Positions 19,617 through 33,107 of a DNA stretch of 64,000 nt are shown one piece after another. Position 1 is the first letter of the stretch, and the number at the start of each line of letters is the position of its first letter. Where the stretch lies: assembly GCA_028873515.1 (NCBI GenBank), contig JAGWIG010000001.1:1-64000 (forward strand). The letters run 5' to 3'. The DNA comes from Pseudomonadota bacterium. GTDB lineage: Bacteria; Pseudomonadota; Gammaproteobacteria; Burkholderiales; REEB80. The position numbers and the translations under genes are program-made. The notes under the pieces are model-generated. The model worked only from the letters and a program-made list of their open reading frames with translations. It made no database searches and was not told the origin of the DNA.

Positions 19617-21002
19617 TCATTCCTGCTTGTTATTATTCTGGGGACGAACCCAATTTGAAACACTTGTCTGTTTGACACGGCTCAGAGCAAGTGTTCCCTC
19701 AGCTACGGTTCGTGTAATCGTCGATCCCGCACCTATTGTCGCTCCGCTTTCTACAACTACAGGAGCAACAAGCTGTGAATCAGATCCAATAAATACGTCA
19801 TCACCTATCACAGTACGATTCTTATTTGCTCCATCATAATTGCAAGTTATTGTACCAGCGCCTATATTTACCCTTTGACCAACCTCACTATCACCCACAT
19901 AACTCATATGATTGATTTTAGTTTCATTCCCAATCGTAGCATTCTTTATCTCTACAAAATCGCCTATATGCACTTCGCGTCCCAGTTTTGTTCCAGGCCG
20001 AATGCGGGCATAGGGACCAATCCTACATGAATCATCAATGCGACTTTCTTCAATTAGCGTATAGGGCAATATCTTTACATCATTTCCAATATAGACATCA
20101 CGTAAGATTGAGTAAGCGCCCACTTTTACATTATTACCAATAGATATTTGGCCTTCAAAAATACAACCAACATCAATTTCTACATCCTTCCCACAAACAA
20201 TTTCCCCACGCACATCTATACGTTCAGGATCCATCAATGTCACCCCTTCACGCAACAATACCAACGCGCTCCTTGTTCGCAAAGCTTTTTCTGCACATGC
20301 CAACTGATAACGGTCATTAATTCCTAAAGCCTCATCTGAATCTGTAATTGAGACTGCATCAACATTCATTCCATCAGATACTGCCAACTCTACTACATCA
20401 GTCAAATAATATTCTTTCTGAGCATTACCATTTTCAAGTCGAACCAATAGATCGTTTAAACACGTTTCTGGAATACACATGAACCCGGTATTGATTTCGA
20501 GGATTTCCTTCAAATTTTCATCGGCATCTTTTTCCTCAACAATACGAATCACACTTCCATAAAGATCCCTGACAATTCGGCCATATCCATGCGGATCTTT
20601 CATAAACTGCGTCAATAACACTAACTTATTTTCACTACAAGCATCAATAAGAAGTTTCAATGTCTCAGCACGAATTAATGGGACGTCCCCATATAGCACC
20701 AGAATCCTTGCTCCCCTATCTAGGTAAGGAACTGCCTGAAGCAAGGCATGACCGGTACCCAATAACTCAGGTTGTTCCACCAGGATAAGATCCTGATTTT
20801 CAAGGAAAGCCTTAACTTGCGCCCCTCCATACCCATATACTACGATTATTTTTGCTGGACTTAGTGTGCGTGCAGACTGAATCACATATTGAAGAACTGG
20901 ACGACCAGCTAATTTTTGCATAACTTTAGGCTGAGCTGAACACATCCGCGTTCCCCGTCCCGCAGCTAGAATAACTACATTAAGGGCTGTTGAAGTCAAC
21001 AT
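19617..21002 (-). CDS. glmU: Bifunctional GlcNAc-1-P uridyltransferase / GlcN-1-P acetyltransferase
   Basis: GlmU acetylates glucosamine-1-phosphate and then joins it to UTP to give UDP-GlcNAc. The 461-residue protein has the nucleotidyltransferase motif LAAGRGTRM at the N-terminus and VLYGDVPL. The C-terminal half is a left-handed beta-helix of hexapeptide repeats that carries acetyl transfer. The start is the ATG at 21002; a TTG one codon earlier is less likely. It is paired with glmS, so the two steps of the pathway are made together, downstream of the ATP synthase operon and its terminator. Confidence 0.95.
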   Translation of the reverse strand: MLTSTALNVVILAAGRGTRMCSAQPKVMQKLAGRPVLQYVIQSARTLSPAKIIVVYGYGGAQVKAFLENQDLILVEQPELLGTGHALLQAVPYLDRGARILVLYGDVPLIRAETLKLLIDACSENKLVLLTQFMKDPHGYGRIVRDLYGSVIRIVEEKDADENLKEILEINTGFMCIPETCLNDLLVRLENGNAQKEYYLTDVVELAVSDGMNVDAVSITDSDEALGINDRYQLACAEKALRTRSALVLLREGVTLMDPERIDVRGEIVCGKDVEIDVGCIFEGQISIGNNVKVGAYSILRDVYIGNDVKILPYTLIEESRIDDSCRIGPYARIRPGTKLGREVHIGDFVEIKNATIGNETKINHMSYVGDSEVGQRVNIGAGTITCNYDGANKNRTVIGDDVFIGSDSQLVAPVVVESGATIGAGSTITRTVAEGTLALSRVKQTSVSNWVRPQNNNKQE

Positions 21003-21070
21003 CAAATTCTATACCTTATGAAATTTTTCTCGCATTAATTTGCCATGGCCTGATTTGCATCATTATATGT

Positions 21071-21097
21071 AAAAAGGCAGCACTAGGCTGCCTTTTT
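21071..21097. terminator. Rho-independent terminator after atpC
   Basis: AAAAAGGCAGC (21071-21081), a five-base loop and GCTGCCTTTTT form a perfect 11-base inverted repeat. With A and T tracts at either side it can terminate in both directions. It ends the ATP synthase operon and separates it from glmU-glmS, which therefore should have its own promoter or rely on read-through. Confidence 0.85.
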
Positions 21098-21122
21098 ACT
21101 CAAGATACAGTGGTCCCCACCT

Positions 21123-21548
21123 CTAATGACTTCGTTTTCTCAGCTGCTCAATAGCCTGAATCTGTGCAATGGCTTCCGCAAGCTCCGCTTGTGCTGTAGC
21201 AAAATCCATCAATCCTGATCGATCTTTCATTGCCTCTTCAGCTCGAGATTTAGCTGCCAAAGCCAAACTTTCGTCCAAATCTTCCCCACGAACTGCTGTA
21301 TCCGATAGAATCGTTATTACTCCTGGCTGAATTTCAAGTACCCCACCAGAAACATATATCAATTCCTCGTTGGTTTTTCCCGGCTCCTTAATCCGCACAC
21401 TTCCAGGCCTCATCCGGGTTATGAGTGGTGCGTGATGCGGGTATATACCAATCTCACCCATCTCTGCCGGAACAACCACAAACTCAGCAATGCCAGAAAA
21501 AAGCATTTGTTCAGCACTAACCACATCCACATGAACCGTCATCGCCAT
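21123..21548 (-). CDS. atpC: ATP synthase F1 epsilon subunit
   Basis: Epsilon links the central stalk to the rotor and inhibits ATP hydrolysis. The 141-residue protein begins like E. coli AtpC ([14 protein letters not shown]), which decides the start at 21548 over the ATG at 21560 that overlaps atpD; an ATG at 21542 has better spacing to the GGGGGAG ribosome site and remains possible. The N-terminal beta sandwich and the C-terminal helical hairpin ([20 protein letters not shown]) are present. It is the last gene of the atp operon. Confidence 0.93.
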   Translation of the reverse strand: MAMTVHVDVVSAEQMLFSGIAEFVVVPAEMGEIGIYPHHAPLITRMRPGSVRIKEPGKTNEELIYVSGGVLEIQPGVITILSDTAVRGEDLDESLALAAKSRAEEAMKDRSGLMDFATAQAELAEAIAQIQAIEQLRKRSH

Positions 21549-21559
21549 CATCTCCCCCA

Positions 21560-22969
<1,410 letters not shown>

Positions 22970-23830
22970 TCAGACCGCCGCTGCACCTGCGACAATTTCA
23001 GACAACTCCTTAGTAATGGCTGCCTGTCTGGTCTTGTTGTAGATAAGTTGCAATTCCTGTATGACATTCCCGGCATTGTCCGATGCCGCTTTCATGGCAA
23101 CCATACGAGAACTTTGCTCAGACGCCATATTTTCTGCAACAGCCTGATAGATAATCGCCTCTATATATCGAACCATTAGATGATCAACCACTGACTTTGC
23201 ATCCGGTTCATAAATATAGTCCCATTGCCCTTCTTGCGCATCCGAGGCATCGCCGGCGAGTGGAAGCAGCTGTTCCATTACAGGCTCTTGCTTCATAGTG
23301 TTGACAAATCGGGTGTACGCCAGCCATAACGCATCAAGCCGCCCTTCTTTATAGGCATCAAGCATGACTTTTACCGGGCCAATAAGATTGTCCAGATGGG
23401 GCGTATCACCAAGCTGAACTACTTCTGAAACAATATTGGCTCGCATACGCTGCATAAACGAAAATCCTTTTCCGCCTATTGCCGTTATATCCACCTCTAT
23501 CTGGGATGAGTCCCATCCCTTCATCCGAGTCAATGCCATGCGAAGAACGTTTGTATTAAGACCTCCACACAAACCCTTATCTGATGTTACTACGATAAGC
23601 CCTACCCGTTTAATAGGTCTGGTTACTAGAAACGGGTGCCTGTATTCTGGTGAGGCTTTACTCATGTGTGCTGCAATCTTCCGGATTTTTTCACCAAAAG
23701 GGCGTGAAGCACGCATCCGATCCTGTGCCTTTCGCATTTTCGAAGCGGCAACCATTTCCATTGCACTCGTGATTTTTTGCGTATTCTGGACACTTTTAAT
23801 TTTTGTCCGAATTTCCTTACCGCCTGCCAT
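22970..23830 (-). CDS. atpG: ATP synthase F1 gamma subunit
   Basis: Gamma is the rotating central shaft of F1. The 286-residue protein begins with the conserved [19 protein letters not shown] helix. It ends with the matching C-terminal helix ([22 protein letters not shown]), and the two form the coiled-coil shaft. It lies between atpA and atpD as usual. Confidence 0.96.
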   Translation of the reverse strand: MAGGKEIRTKIKSVQNTQKITSAMEMVAASKMRKAQDRMRASRPFGEKIRKIAAHMSKASPEYRHPFLVTRPIKRVGLIVVTSDKGLCGGLNTNVLRMALTRMKGWDSSQIEVDITAIGGKGFSFMQRMRANIVSEVVQLGDTPHLDNLIGPVKVMLDAYKEGRLDALWLAYTRFVNTMKQEPVMEQLLPLAGDASDAQEGQWDYIYEPDAKSVVDHLMVRYIEAIIYQAVAENMASEQSSRMVAMKAASDNAGNVIQELQLIYNKTRQAAITKELSEIVAGAAAV

Positions 23831-23891
23831 TTCCCATTCCTCGTCAGTCTGTATGCCCTAATTAGGTATCAACTTACAAACACTCGTATGT

Positions 23892-25433
23892 TCAATACAC
23901 ACCCTTGGTTTTAAATTCTTCAACTGCTTTGGTCAAAATCTTGTCGGTATCGGGATCAATATCACCAGACGCATCAATTCCATCAAGTGCTTTGCCATAT
24001 TTCTCACGTACAAAAGATTGAAGCGCAGATTCAAAGGCCAGCACCTTGTTAACCGGCACATTATCCATATATCCCTTATTAACAGCATAAAGAGAAAGAA
24101 CCATTGCAGACACTTTCATGGGCGAGTACTGAAGCTGTTTCATCAGTTCCGTAACCAATTTTCCACGCTCTAACTGTTTCCGTGTTGCATCATCCAAATC
24201 AGATGCGAACTGTGCAAATGCCGCCAATTCTCTATATTGTGCCAATGCAAGTCTAATACCGCCTCCTAATTTCTTTATTGCCTTGGTTTGTGCGGCACCA
24301 CCTACACGAGATACTGACAAACCTGCATTGATTGCAGGCCGAATACCTGCATTAAACAGGTCCGTTTCAAGAAAGATTTGCCCATCAGTAATCGAAATCA
24401 CATTCGTCGGTACAAAAGCCGATACATCTCCAGCTTGGGTTTCAATAATGGGTAGCGCTGTCAAAGAACCTGTTTTACCTTTAACTTTCCCATTAGTCAC
24501 CCGCTCAACATATTCAGCGTTAACTCTAGCAGCACGTTCAAGAAGACGAGAATGTAAATAAAAAACATCCCCTGGGTAGGCTTCACGACCGGGCGGCCTT
24601 CTCAGAAGCAGAGATATCTGTCTATATGCCCATGCCTGTTTAGTCAGATCGTCATAAACAATAAGCGCGTCTTCACCTCGATCACGAAAATACTCTCCCA
24701 TAGTACATCCGGAATAAGGCGCTATATACTGCATAGCAGCCGAATCAGAAGCAGTAGCGGCCACTATGATTGTATGGCCCATCGCACCATGCTCTTCGAG
24801 CTTCCTGACTACATTTGCAATTGAAGATGCCTTCTGCCCAATGGCGACATAGATACAAATTACGCCCGTACCTTTCTGATTAATAATCGCATCAATAGCT
24901 ACTGCAGTTTTTCCAGTTTGCCGATCACCAATAATCAATTCACGCTGGCCCCTACCAATTGGCACCATTGCATCAATGGATTTTAGGCCGGTTTGCATAG
25001 GCTGTGAAACTGACTGCCGCGCAATCACACCTGGCGCAACTTTTTCTATAGGGGAAGACAAGTCTGTTAATATTGGGCCTTTACCGTCAATTGGCTGCCC
25101 AAGCGCATTAACTACTCGGCCAACCAACGCTTCTCCAACAGGAACTTCTAGGATCCGGCCAGTACATTTAACCGTATCGCCTTCAGTTATATGCTCGTAT
25201 TCACCAAGCACCACTGCGCCAACAGAATCACGTTCCAGATTGAGCGCAAGGCCAAAAACACCTCCGGGAAACTCTAGCATCTCTCCCTGCATTACATTGC
25301 TTAGGCCATGGATACGAACAATCCCGTCAGTATTTGTTACCGCCGTTCCTTGTGTTGTTTCCTGCACACCGATATCAAGGCCTTGAATTTTACTTTTAAT
25401 AAGTTCACTGATTTCAGAGGGGTTTAACTGCAT
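23892..25433 (-). CDS. atpA: ATP synthase F1 alpha subunit
   Basis: Alpha is the non-catalytic, regulatory nucleotide-binding subunit of F1. The 513-residue length equals the E. coli protein. It begins [16 protein letters not shown], carries the P-loop GDRQTGKT and the signature [17 protein letters not shown]. It is the longest gene of the atp operon and lies eight bases after atpH. Confidence 0.97.
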   Translation of the reverse strand: MQLNPSEISELIKSKIQGLDIGVQETTQGTAVTNTDGIVRIHGLSNVMQGEMLEFPGGVFGLALNLERDSVGAVVLGEYEHITEGDTVKCTGRILEVPVGEALVGRVVNALGQPIDGKGPILTDLSSPIEKVAPGVIARQSVSQPMQTGLKSIDAMVPIGRGQRELIIGDRQTGKTAVAIDAIINQKGTGVICIYVAIGQKASSIANVVRKLEEHGAMGHTIIVAATASDSAAMQYIAPYSGCTMGEYFRDRGEDALIVYDDLTKQAWAYRQISLLLRRPPGREAYPGDVFYLHSRLLERAARVNAEYVERVTNGKVKGKTGSLTALPIIETQAGDVSAFVPTNVISITDGQIFLETDLFNAGIRPAINAGLSVSRVGGAAQTKAIKKLGGGIRLALAQYRELAAFAQFASDLDDATRKQLERGKLVTELMKQLQYSPMKVSAMVLSLYAVNKGYMDNVPVNKVLAFESALQSFVREKYGKALDGIDASGDIDPDTDKILTKAVEEFKTKGVY

Positions 25434-25441
25434 GATCTCTC

Positions 25442-25981
25442 CTAACGTTGAAGTGTGAAAGCCATTTTCTGCAACTGTCCCTTGACAGTTGCGTCAATAA
25501 CACTATCGCCAATAACGATTTTCACACCACCTATAAGTCCAGCATCTTCGTGAACACTTGCATTCACACGACGACTATATTTACTTTCTAAATGCTTTAG
25601 AAGCACATCACATTGCTTTTCAGTTAGAGGAAAAGCAGTATGAATCTGCGCTTCCAACACCCCTTGTTCGGCATCCTTAAGCAACTCAAAAAGCCTGTAA
25701 ACTTCTGGCAACACATGCAACCTACTATTACTTAACAGTAGGCGAATAAAATTTCGCCCCTCCAGAGAGACATAATCTCCCATCACCGAAAACAACGCCT
25801 TTTCCTTTTGCCCATCTGGAAGATCAGGATTGTCAATAAGGTCAATAACTCGAGAATCAGAAACAACGCTTGCTGCAAACGCTAGCGTTGTTGACCAAGC
25901 GTCATAAGCATGTTCTTCTCTTGCAAGCCTATTTAAGGCTTCAGCATAAGGCCGTGCAATTGTTGTAACATCTGTAGACAT
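25442..25981 (-). CDS. atpH: ATP synthase F1 delta subunit
   Basis: Delta connects the peripheral stalk to the top of F1. The 179-residue protein begins [20 protein letters not shown], typical of OSCP/delta, and ends with the conserved glycine-rich segment ([20 protein letters not shown]). The ATG at 25981 lies two bases after the atpF stop. A TTG two codons earlier overlaps atpF and is less likely. Confidence 0.95.
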   Translation of the reverse strand: MSTDVTTIARPYAEALNRLAREEHAYDAWSTTLAFAASVVSDSRVIDLIDNPDLPDGQKEKALFSVMGDYVSLEGRNFIRLLLSNSRLHVLPEVYRLFELLKDAEQGVLEAQIHTAFPLTEKQCDVLLKHLESKYSRRVNASVHEDAGLIGGVKIVIGDSVIDATVKGQLQKMAFTLQR

Positions 25982-25983
25982 AG

Positions 25984-26454
25984 TCAAATCTCATTCTGTA
26001 AAGAGGCAAGAAGTTCCGCATGTACCTTGAGGTCTACTTCACGGCGAAGAATCTGCTCTGCACCTGTAACTGCCAGCTGCGCTACTTGTTGACGCAAGGA
26101 TTCCCTAGCCCTGTACACTTCCTGTTCAATTTCAGCTTTAGCCCCTGCAATCAATCGATCCGCTTCGGTGCGAGCCTGTTCCTTAGCTTCTTCGACAATT
26201 TGTCCGCCACGCTTTTCTGCTAACGCAATCACCTCTGATGCCTTCTCGCGTGCCTGGCGAATTATATCTTCAGCCCTATGAGCTGCAAGTTCCAAATCAT
26301 GTTGACCGCGTTCACTTGCTGCCAAGCCGTCAGCAATTTTTTTGGAGCGGGCTTCCATGGCTGCAGTAATCGGCGTCCATACATATTTCATCACAAACCA
26401 AACCAGGATGATGAAAGTAATCATCTGACCGATAATGGTCGCATTTACATTCAC
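25984..26454 (-). CDS. atpF: ATP synthase Fo b subunit
   Basis: Subunit b forms the dimeric peripheral stalk. The 156-residue protein has one N-terminal membrane helix (about residues 7-27) and then a long charged helix rich in Ala, Glu and Arg that forms the coiled coil. A single b gene is present, as in non-photosynthetic proteobacteria. It is 33 bases downstream of atpE. Confidence 0.95.
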   Translation of the reverse strand: MNVNATIIGQMITFIILVWFVMKYVWTPITAAMEARSKKIADGLAASERGQHDLELAAHRAEDIIRQAREKASEVIALAEKRGGQIVEEAKEQARTEADRLIAGAKAEIEQEVYRARESLRQQVAQLAVTGAEQILRREVDLKVHAELLASLQNEI

Positions 26455-26487
26455 TTGTCGCTCCCCTTGTCGCTATTGCTCAAAGAT

Positions 26488-26769
26488 TTACCCGAGTGCA
26501 CCAATAAACGGATTTGCCAACGTAAACCACATTGCCAGGCCTAGAGCAATCATGGGGAAGGCTTCCATCAAGCCACCAAAGAGGAAAGTGTTTTTCATTA
26601 GAACAGGAGCCATTTCAGGTTGGCGAGTAAGCCCTTCCAGTGTTTTTGAGCAAATCAGACCCCAACCAATAGCCGAACCCAAAGCGGCGCCAGCCAGCAT
26701 GAGGCCCGCGGCGACAGCAGTCATACCCTCAATATTTGCAATCAATGCGATGTTTGCGACATGATCCAT
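26488..26769 (-). CDS. atpE: ATP synthase Fo c subunit
   Basis: Subunit c forms the membrane rotor ring. The 93-residue protein is a two-helix hairpin with a small-residue helix (GLMLAGAALGSAIGWG), the polar loop RQPE and the proton-carrying glutamate in GGLMEAFPMIALG. I do not see the extra polar side chains of sodium-type rings, so proton coupling is expected. Two ATGs are adjacent; I used the second (26769), which lies six bases from GGAG, but 26772 is possible. Confidence 0.94.
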   Translation of the reverse strand: MDHVANIALIANIEGMTAVAAGLMLAGAALGSAIGWGLICSKTLEGLTRQPEMAPVLMKNTFLFGGLMEAFPMIALGLAMWFTLANPFIGALG

Positions 26770-26817
26770 CATAAACTCCTTAGTTTTATATAATTACGGT
26801 AGTTGGTTCAATCTACG

Positions 26818-27971
<1,154 letters not shown>

Positions 27972-28004
27972 ACCATCACATTCGCAAAATCCTAAACCCG
28001 CAGT

Positions 28005-28034
28005 ACTATATACTAAATAGGTAGAATTCGTCAA
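28005..28034 (-). promoter_or_regulatory. Candidate sigma-70 promoter of the atp operon
   Basis: On the - strand TTGACG (28029-28034) is separated by 18 bases from TATAGT (28005-28010). It lies between parB and atpI, placing the start of transcription about 25-30 bases before the preferred atpI ATG. Confidence 0.55.
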
Positions 28035-28040
28035 CATGGC

Positions 28041-28061
28041 GCCAGGCTTACCAAGCCTGGC
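28041..28061. repeat. Perfect 9-base hairpin between parB and atpI
   Basis: GCCAGGCTT, three bases, then AAGCCTGGC form a strong hairpin 12 bases after the parB stop. There is no T tract, so it is not a typical Rho-independent terminator. It may stabilise the 3' end of the parAB transcript or mark a pause before the atp promoter. Confidence 0.5.
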
Positions 28062-28072
28062 AGACATTCCAA

Positions 28073-28894
28073 TCAAGATGATAGGCGTAGAAGAATTTGT
28101 CGAACCTCTTCCTCATTTTTATATTCAATTACAAGTTTTCCACGACCATCTTGCTTAGGCTTTAGATGAGCTCTGTAACCAAGTTTATTAACTGCCCTCA
28201 CAAACCAATCTGGCTCACCGACACTGACGATGGGCTCAGGTCGAGCCAGCAATCTGGCCACTAAAGCTTCTGTTTGCCTAACTGTTAAATTCCGCTCTAT
28301 TACCAAAGTCACATACTCTTCCTGACAAGCAATTTCCAGAGGTAACAAGGCTCTGGCATGACCCATGTCTATTTGTGATGCCAATAAATGTTTCTGAACC
28401 ACAGGTGCAAGTTGCAATAATCGCAATAAATTACTGACAGCGCTTCGTGAACGACCAACAGATTCTGCCGCTTCCTGATGCGTCAATCCAAATTCCTCAA
28501 TCAATCGAGCGATACCCAGTGCTTCTTCAAGCGGATTAAGATCCTCTCGTTGAATATTTTCAATTAATGACATTGCTAATGCATCTTCATCAGCTATTTC
28601 ACGAACTTGCACTGGCACCTGTTCAAGCCCGGCCTGTTTTGCAGCGCGCCATCGTCGCTCTCCTGCAATAATTTCATATTTTTCAGATTCTATTGGGCGA
28701 ACCAGTATTGGTTGCATAACCCCTTGCCGCCGAATAGATTCACTTAGTCTAGTTAATGATTCAGCATCCATCTGTGAACGTGGTTGGTATTTTCCAGGTA
28801 CCAGGATATCTACTGATAGTGTATTGATAATTTTATCAGGCTCACTACCAAGCAACACATCAAGACCCCGGCCTAATCCTTTAAGTCTCGTCAT
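28073..28894 (-). CDS. parB: Chromosome-partitioning protein ParB (Spo0J type)
   Basis: ParB binds parS sites, spreads as a CTP-dependent clamp and activates ParA. The 273-residue protein begins KGLGRGLDVLL. It has the NTPase motif region PGKYQPR, GERRWRAAK and ENIQREDLNPLEEA, then the helix-turn-helix (LTHQEAAESVGRSRSAVSNLLRLL, within about residues 140-165) and a C-terminal dimerisation domain. It overlaps parA by four bases. Its likely targets are the parS sites at 32252 and 39528. Confidence 0.95.
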   Translation of the reverse strand: MTRLKGLGRGLDVLLGSEPDKIINTLSVDILVPGKYQPRSQMDAESLTRLSESIRRQGVMQPILVRPIESEKYEIIAGERRWRAAKQAGLEQVPVQVREIADEDALAMSLIENIQREDLNPLEEALGIARLIEEFGLTHQEAAESVGRSRSAVSNLLRLLQLAPVVQKHLLASQIDMGHARALLPLEIACQEEYVTLVIERNLTVRQTEALVARLLARPEPIVSVGEPDWFVRAVNKLGYRAHLKPKQDGRGKLVIEYKNEEEVRQILLRLSS

Positions 28895-29670
28895 TGGGCG
28901 TACTCCAAAGCGGCTTTACGAATCATTTCCCCTGCCAAAGTAAGATAAGCTTGTGCACCCTTGGATTTTTTATCATGCACCAAAACGGGAACACCAAAAC
29001 TCGGCGCTTCAGCCAAACGGATATTTCGTGGAATCACCGTACGATATACCTTGTCACCGAAATGTTGCTGTAATTGGGAAGAAACCTGTTGTGCCAATGC
29101 ATTGCGTGGATCAAACATCGTTCGAAGTAGTCCCTCAATTTCAAGATCTGGATTCAGATGCGACCGAATACGCCGAATGGTTTGTACCAAATCAGACAGC
29201 CCTTCAAGGGCATAGTACTCGCACTGCATAGGAATCATGACAGACTGGGCAGCACAGAGTCCATTTACAGTCAAAAGGTTCAGGGCAGGAGGACAATCTA
29301 TAAGAATATAGTCATATTCCGATTGCACATCTAGCAAACTAATTTTAAGCCGATGTTCCCGATCAGACATACCAACCAATTCAATTTCTGCGCCTGCCAG
29401 TTCCCGGTTAGACGGGAGCAAATCATATTGACCTTTACCAGAAGGAATAAGAACATCTTGAACCTCAGCCTCACCCAATAAAATATCGTATATGGATCGA
29501 TTAAGTGTGTTTTTATCCACACCACTGCCCATAGTAGCGTTCCCCTGAGGGTCTAGGTCAACAACAAGAACTCGACGCTTTGTCATGGCGAAGCTTGCAG
29601 CAAGATTTACCGTAGTCGTTGTTTTCCCAACGCCACCTTTCTGGTTTGTCACTGCCAGTATTCTTGCCAT
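28891..29670 (-). CDS. parA: Chromosome-partitioning ATPase ParA (Soj type)
   Basis: ParA forms a nucleoid-bound gradient that moves ParB-bound origins. The 259-residue protein has KGGVGKTTTT near residue 11, VVDLDPQGNA and LIDCPPALN. The ATG at 29670 follows GGAGG by about five bases; a TTG four codons earlier is less likely. It lies between rsmG and parB, the standard origin-proximal position. Confidence 0.95.
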   Translation of the reverse strand: MARILAVTNQKGGVGKTTTTVNLAASFAMTKRRVLVVDLDPQGNATMGSGVDKNTLNRSIYDILLGEAEVQDVLIPSGKGQYDLLPSNRELAGAEIELVGMSDREHRLKISLLDVQSEYDYILIDCPPALNLLTVNGLCAAQSVMIPMQCEYYALEGLSDLVQTIRRIRSHLNPDLEIEGLLRTMFDPRNALAQQVSSQLQQHFGDKVYRTVIPRNIRLAEAPSFGVPVLVHDKKSKGAQAYLTLAGEMIRKAALEYAQ

Positions 29671-29688
29671 AACCCTCCCCAAATAAGT

Positions 29689-30339
29689 TTACAGCCCGTT
29701 AACTTTCATTTTTTTGCTTGCCGATTTCAATACAATCAAGTGTCGCTTGGCATTCAAGCCTGGCACGGAAAGAGGTATCACTTCTGAAACATCAATATTA
29801 TCTGGTAGATGCAATAATTCATCGTACGGGTATATACCTTTCATTGCCAAAATTTTACTATTTAGATGGCATAATGGCTGAACCAAGCGCACATATTCAC
29901 CCAAATCACAAAATGCACGTGAAATTAAGCAATCAAAGGATTTTTGATGCCCAAATGCATCTACCCTTTCACAAACAACGGACACATTTCCTAGCCCCAG
30001 TTCCAATTTGGCTTGAGTCATAAATGTAGTTTTTTTATGATTGCTATCGAGCAGTGTAACTGCGATATCTGGTCTTGCTATTGCAAGAGGAATCCCTGGC
30101 AACCCAGCCCCACTACCTACATCAAGTATAGAATCTCCATTGATCCAAGGCAGCACTGATAGCGAATCCATAAGATGCTGGGAAAGCATCTCTTCAGGAT
30201 CGCGTATAGCTGTCAGATTATATACTCGGTTCCATTTAATAATCAGTTCAATATATGCAACGAGCTTGTCTGCCATTTCAGCTGACAAGCTAAGATCCAT
30301 AACCTCAGCCAACTTTACAAGATTCGCGCGGTCAATCAT
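29689..30339 (-). CDS. rsmG: 16S rRNA (guanine527-N7)-methyltransferase RsmG
   Basis: RsmG methylates G527 in the 530 loop of 16S rRNA; loss gives low-level streptomycin resistance in other bacteria. The 216-residue protein carries the SAM-binding stretch [16 protein letters not shown] and the family segment [12 protein letters not shown]. Its ATG overlaps the mnmG stop by four bases. Confidence 0.95.
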   Translation of the reverse strand: MIDRANLVKLAEVMDLSLSAEMADKLVAYIELIIKWNRVYNLTAIRDPEEMLSQHLMDSLSVLPWINGDSILDVGSGAGLPGIPLAIARPDIAVTLLDSNHKKTTFMTQAKLELGLGNVSVVCERVDAFGHQKSFDCLISRAFCDLGEYVRLVQPLCHLNSKILAMKGIYPYDELLHLPDNIDVSEVIPLSVPGLNAKRHLIVLKSASKKMKVNGL

Positions 30340-32234
30340 GCATTTTCAACCTTGCCACAACGATTTTCTCTTTTCCTAAGATAAACCAACAATAATGAAA
30401 TTGCGGCTGGAGTTACTCCACTAATGCGTGAGGCCTGTCCCAATGAATGGGGCCTATGAACATTTAACTTTTGAGTGACTTCTGCCGACAACCCCTTTAC
30501 CTGAGAATAATCTATATCATCTGGTAAAATCATTTGCTCAAATAATTGTAGGCGAGCTATCTCGTCATGTTGCCGTGCAATATAACCTGCGTATTTGACG
30601 TTGGTTTCAACCTGTAAACCTACCGCATTATCTACGCAGCTTCCTGCTAAGCCAGGAAGAGTCATTAATTCGGCATAATGTACATTTGGACGTCTTAACA
30701 ATTCTTCCAGGCTGTATTCTCGTTCAAGCTTCTGTCCAAATACCCGGATGGCATCATCACAATTCAGGTTTTGAGGATTTACCCAAGTGCTTCGCAATCT
30801 TTGCGCTTCATTTTCAATCGACTCCATTTTTAGACAGAATTTTTTCCAACGCTCATCATCTACGAGCCCTAAAGTCCGCGCCTTTTCTGTTAACCGAGCA
30901 TCGGCATTATCTTCACGAAGCATTAAGCGATATTCAGCACGGCTCGTAAACATCCGATAAGGTTCACTTGTCCCACGCGTAATCAAATCGTCCACCAGCA
31001 CACCAACATAAGCTTCATCACGATTCAGGAAAAATCCTTGCTTATCTCGGACAAACAAAGCTGCATTGATCCCTGCAAGCAACCCTTGGGCAGCGGCTTC
31101 TTCGTAACCAGTAGTCCCATTAATCTGTCCTGCAAAGAACAACCCATGTATCTGTCGGGTTTCAAGGGTTGGTTTAAGGCCTTTAGGATCGAAATAGTCA
31201 TACTCAATAGCATACCCCGGACATGTAATATGTGCCCTAGAAAAACCTGGGATTGACCTCACAAGGGAAAGCTGAACATCGAAAGGAAGACTAGTTGAAA
31301 TCCCGTTTGGATAAATTTCACTGGTCGTCAACCCTTCTGGTTCAACAAAAATCTGATGGGATTCACGCCCAGTAAAGCGCATGATCTTATCCTCTATAGA
31401 AGGGCAATATCGAGGCCCAACCCCTTCAATCAACCCGGTATATAATGGCGATCGATCTAACCCTGCGCGTATAATCTCATGGGTCTCCCGGGTTGTATGG
31501 GTAATAAAGCAAGGTACCTGTCGAGGATGGGATTCAGCATTACCGGTATATGAAAAAACGGGGATCGGTAAATCTCCCGGCTGAATTGTCATAACTGAAA
31601 AGTCCACAGTCTTGCCATCTATTCGGGGTGGAGTACCGGTTTTCAACCGACCCACAGGGAGATTTAACTCGCGTAAAAATGAAGCTAACTGATTCGATGG
31701 CGCTTCTCCAGCACGACCTCCAGCAATTTTTTCAAGACCAACGTGTATCTGGCCAGCAAGAAAGGTCCCAACTGTTAGTACAACTGATCGGGCATGAAAT
31801 TCTAAACCAGCTTGCGTGCGAACACCTATAACATGATCATTTTCTATAAGAAGAGCATTGACTGGTTGCTGGAACAGCCTAAGATTTTCCTGTGTCTCCA
31901 AACGAGAGCGAATGGCCTGACGATACAAAACCCGATCAATTTGTGCACGGGTTGCACGCACAGCTGGACCCTTGCTGGCATTCAAAATCCGGAACTGAAT
32001 TCCGGCTTCATCTGCAGCAATAGCCATTATACCACCCATTGCATCAATTTCCTTAACTAGATGGCCCTTACCAATACCACCTATTGATGGGTTGCACGAC
32101 ATCTGGCCGAGAGTATCAAAAGAATGGGTCAAAAGTAACGTTCCAATACCCATGCGAGCACTTGCCAAAGCAGCCTCTGTTCCTGCATGCCCCCCGCCCA
32201 CAATGATCACATCATAAACATCATTATCCATCAT
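30336..32234 (-). CDS. mnmG: tRNA uridine-5-carboxymethylaminomethyl modification enzyme MnmG
   Basis: MnmG (GidA) is the FAD partner of MnmE in modifying U34 of certain tRNAs. The 632-residue protein has the N-terminal FAD motif [10 protein letters not shown], the [19 protein letters not shown] signature and the C-terminal GidA-associated helices. I chose the ATG at 32234 (or its neighbour at 32231), which begins [15 protein letters not shown]. An upstream extension to 32276 would read through the parS site. It heads the rsmG-parAB run. Confidence 0.95.
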   Translation of the reverse strand: MMDNDVYDVIIVGGGHAGTEAALASARMGIGTLLLTHSFDTLGQMSCNPSIGGIGKGHLVKEIDAMGGIMAIAADEAGIQFRILNASKGPAVRATRAQIDRVLYRQAIRSRLETQENLRLFQQPVNALLIENDHVIGVRTQAGLEFHARSVVLTVGTFLAGQIHVGLEKIAGGRAGEAPSNQLASFLRELNLPVGRLKTGTPPRIDGKTVDFSVMTIQPGDLPIPVFSYTGNAESHPRQVPCFITHTTRETHEIIRAGLDRSPLYTGLIEGVGPRYCPSIEDKIMRFTGRESHQIFVEPEGLTTSEIYPNGISTSLPFDVQLSLVRSIPGFSRAHITCPGYAIEYDYFDPKGLKPTLETRQIHGLFFAGQINGTTGYEEAAAQGLLAGINAALFVRDKQGFFLNRDEAYVGVLVDDLITRGTSEPYRMFTSRAEYRLMLREDNADARLTEKARTLGLVDDERWKKFCLKMESIENEAQRLRSTWVNPQNLNCDDAIRVFGQKLEREYSLEELLRRPNVHYAELMTLPGLAGSCVDNAVGLQVETNVKYAGYIARQHDEIARLQLFEQMILPDDIDYSQVKGLSAEVTQKLNVHRPHSLGQASRISGVTPAAISLLLVYLRKRENRCGKVENA

Positions 32235-32251
32235 TTTTAGCTCGACAAAAT

Positions 32252-32267
32252 GGTTCCACGTGAAACA
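32252..32267. promoter_or_regulatory. parS centromere-like site upstream of mnmG
   Basis: GGTTCCACGTGAAACA matches the 16-base parS consensus TGTTNCACGTGAAACA in all but the first base. It lies in the mnmG leader, just downstream of a candidate promoter, and about 4 kb from the parAB genes. ParB bound here could also affect mnmG expression. Confidence 0.8.
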
Positions 32268-32278
32268 CGCATGCAATC

Positions 32279-32287
32279 ATTTTATCA
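32279..32287 (-). promoter_or_regulatory. Candidate extended -10 promoter of mnmG
   Basis: On the - strand TGATAAAAT fits an extended -10 element (TGn followed by TAAAAT, five of six consensus bases). It is about 45 bases ahead of the mnmG ATG and directly upstream of the parS site. No clear -35 box was found. Confidence 0.4.
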
Positions 32288-32338
32288 CGAAAGGGGAGAG
32301 CTGCTATGAATTTGAGACCGGGAGATAAACGAAGAAAA

Positions 32339-32995
32339 TCAAATGCCTTGATAATAAGTATAATATGCGAGCACTTTTTTTACATAATCTTGTGTTTCTG
32401 CAATCGGAGGAACCTTGTATCCGCTTCTCACAACACTCGTAGGTCCTGCATTATATGCAGCCAAAACCAGCTTCAGGTTTCCATCAAAACGATTCATAAG
32501 GTAACTCAAATAACGCGCGCCTGCGCTTATACTCTGTCTCGGATCGAATGTATCACTTACCCCATAAGTCCTCGCAGTCTCCGGCATCAGTTGCATTAGT
32601 CCATGTGCCCCACTACTTGAAATTGCCTTAGGATTAAAGTTAGATTCTGCTGCCATAACAGCCATAATTAAAGCTTCATTCAACCCATTACGATTTGCAG
32701 CATCTGCAATAATGCCATGATAGCTTGAAGGGAACTTGGGAATATCCAGAACACTTGCCTGGCTTATCGAGACTATAGGCGTCACTGGTTTTGTTTGCTG
32801 CGCCTGAGAGGATTCCTCACCCATGCCCATATGAAACCGCTGCGATACTAATAAAACAATATTATTTAAAACCCCGTTCATTGATGAACTAGAAATCATG
32901 AATTGAACAGAACATAAGCCAACCCCCGTAGCCAATACTATGACTCCTATTGTTTTAGGCCAGCGTAAACGTTCGAATACAGTATTCTGTTTCAT
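32339..32995 (-). CDS. Lytic transglycosylase, SLT family
   Basis: The 218-residue protein has one N-terminal membrane segment or uncleaved signal (about residues 15-38), a linker, and a C-terminal SLT domain. The catalytic glutamate lies in AAESNFNPKAISSSGAHGLM, followed by QLMPETA and the AAYNAGP motif. Such enzymes cleave peptidoglycan glycan strands with anhydro-muramic acid formation in the periplasm. The ATG at 32995 follows GGA; a TTG five codons upstream is less likely. A strong promoter lies about 110 bases upstream, so it is probably monocistronic. Confidence 0.9.
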   Translation of the reverse strand: MKQNTVFERLRWPKTIGVIVLATGVGLCSVQFMISSSSMNGVLNNIVLLVSQRFHMGMGEESSQAQQTKPVTPIVSISQASVLDIPKFPSSYHGIIADAANRNGLNEALIMAVMAAESNFNPKAISSSGAHGLMQLMPETARTYGVSDTFDPRQSISAGARYLSYLMNRFDGNLKLVLAAYNAGPTSVVRSGYKVPPIAETQDYVKKVLAYYTYYQGI

Positions 32996-33107
32996 AAAAG
33001 TTCCATCCAACTCAGCACCCGGATTTCAACAAATGGCTAGCGGGCAAAATGATATTCAGACTGATTGAGCAAGCAGAAAAACAGGTGAGATTTTTAAATC
33101 GCGTATA

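Noticed and set aside
27972-28076. N-terminal extension of AtpI starting at a TTG within parB
   Set aside because: It would place the candidate atp promoter inside the coding sequence and add residues not usual for AtpI.
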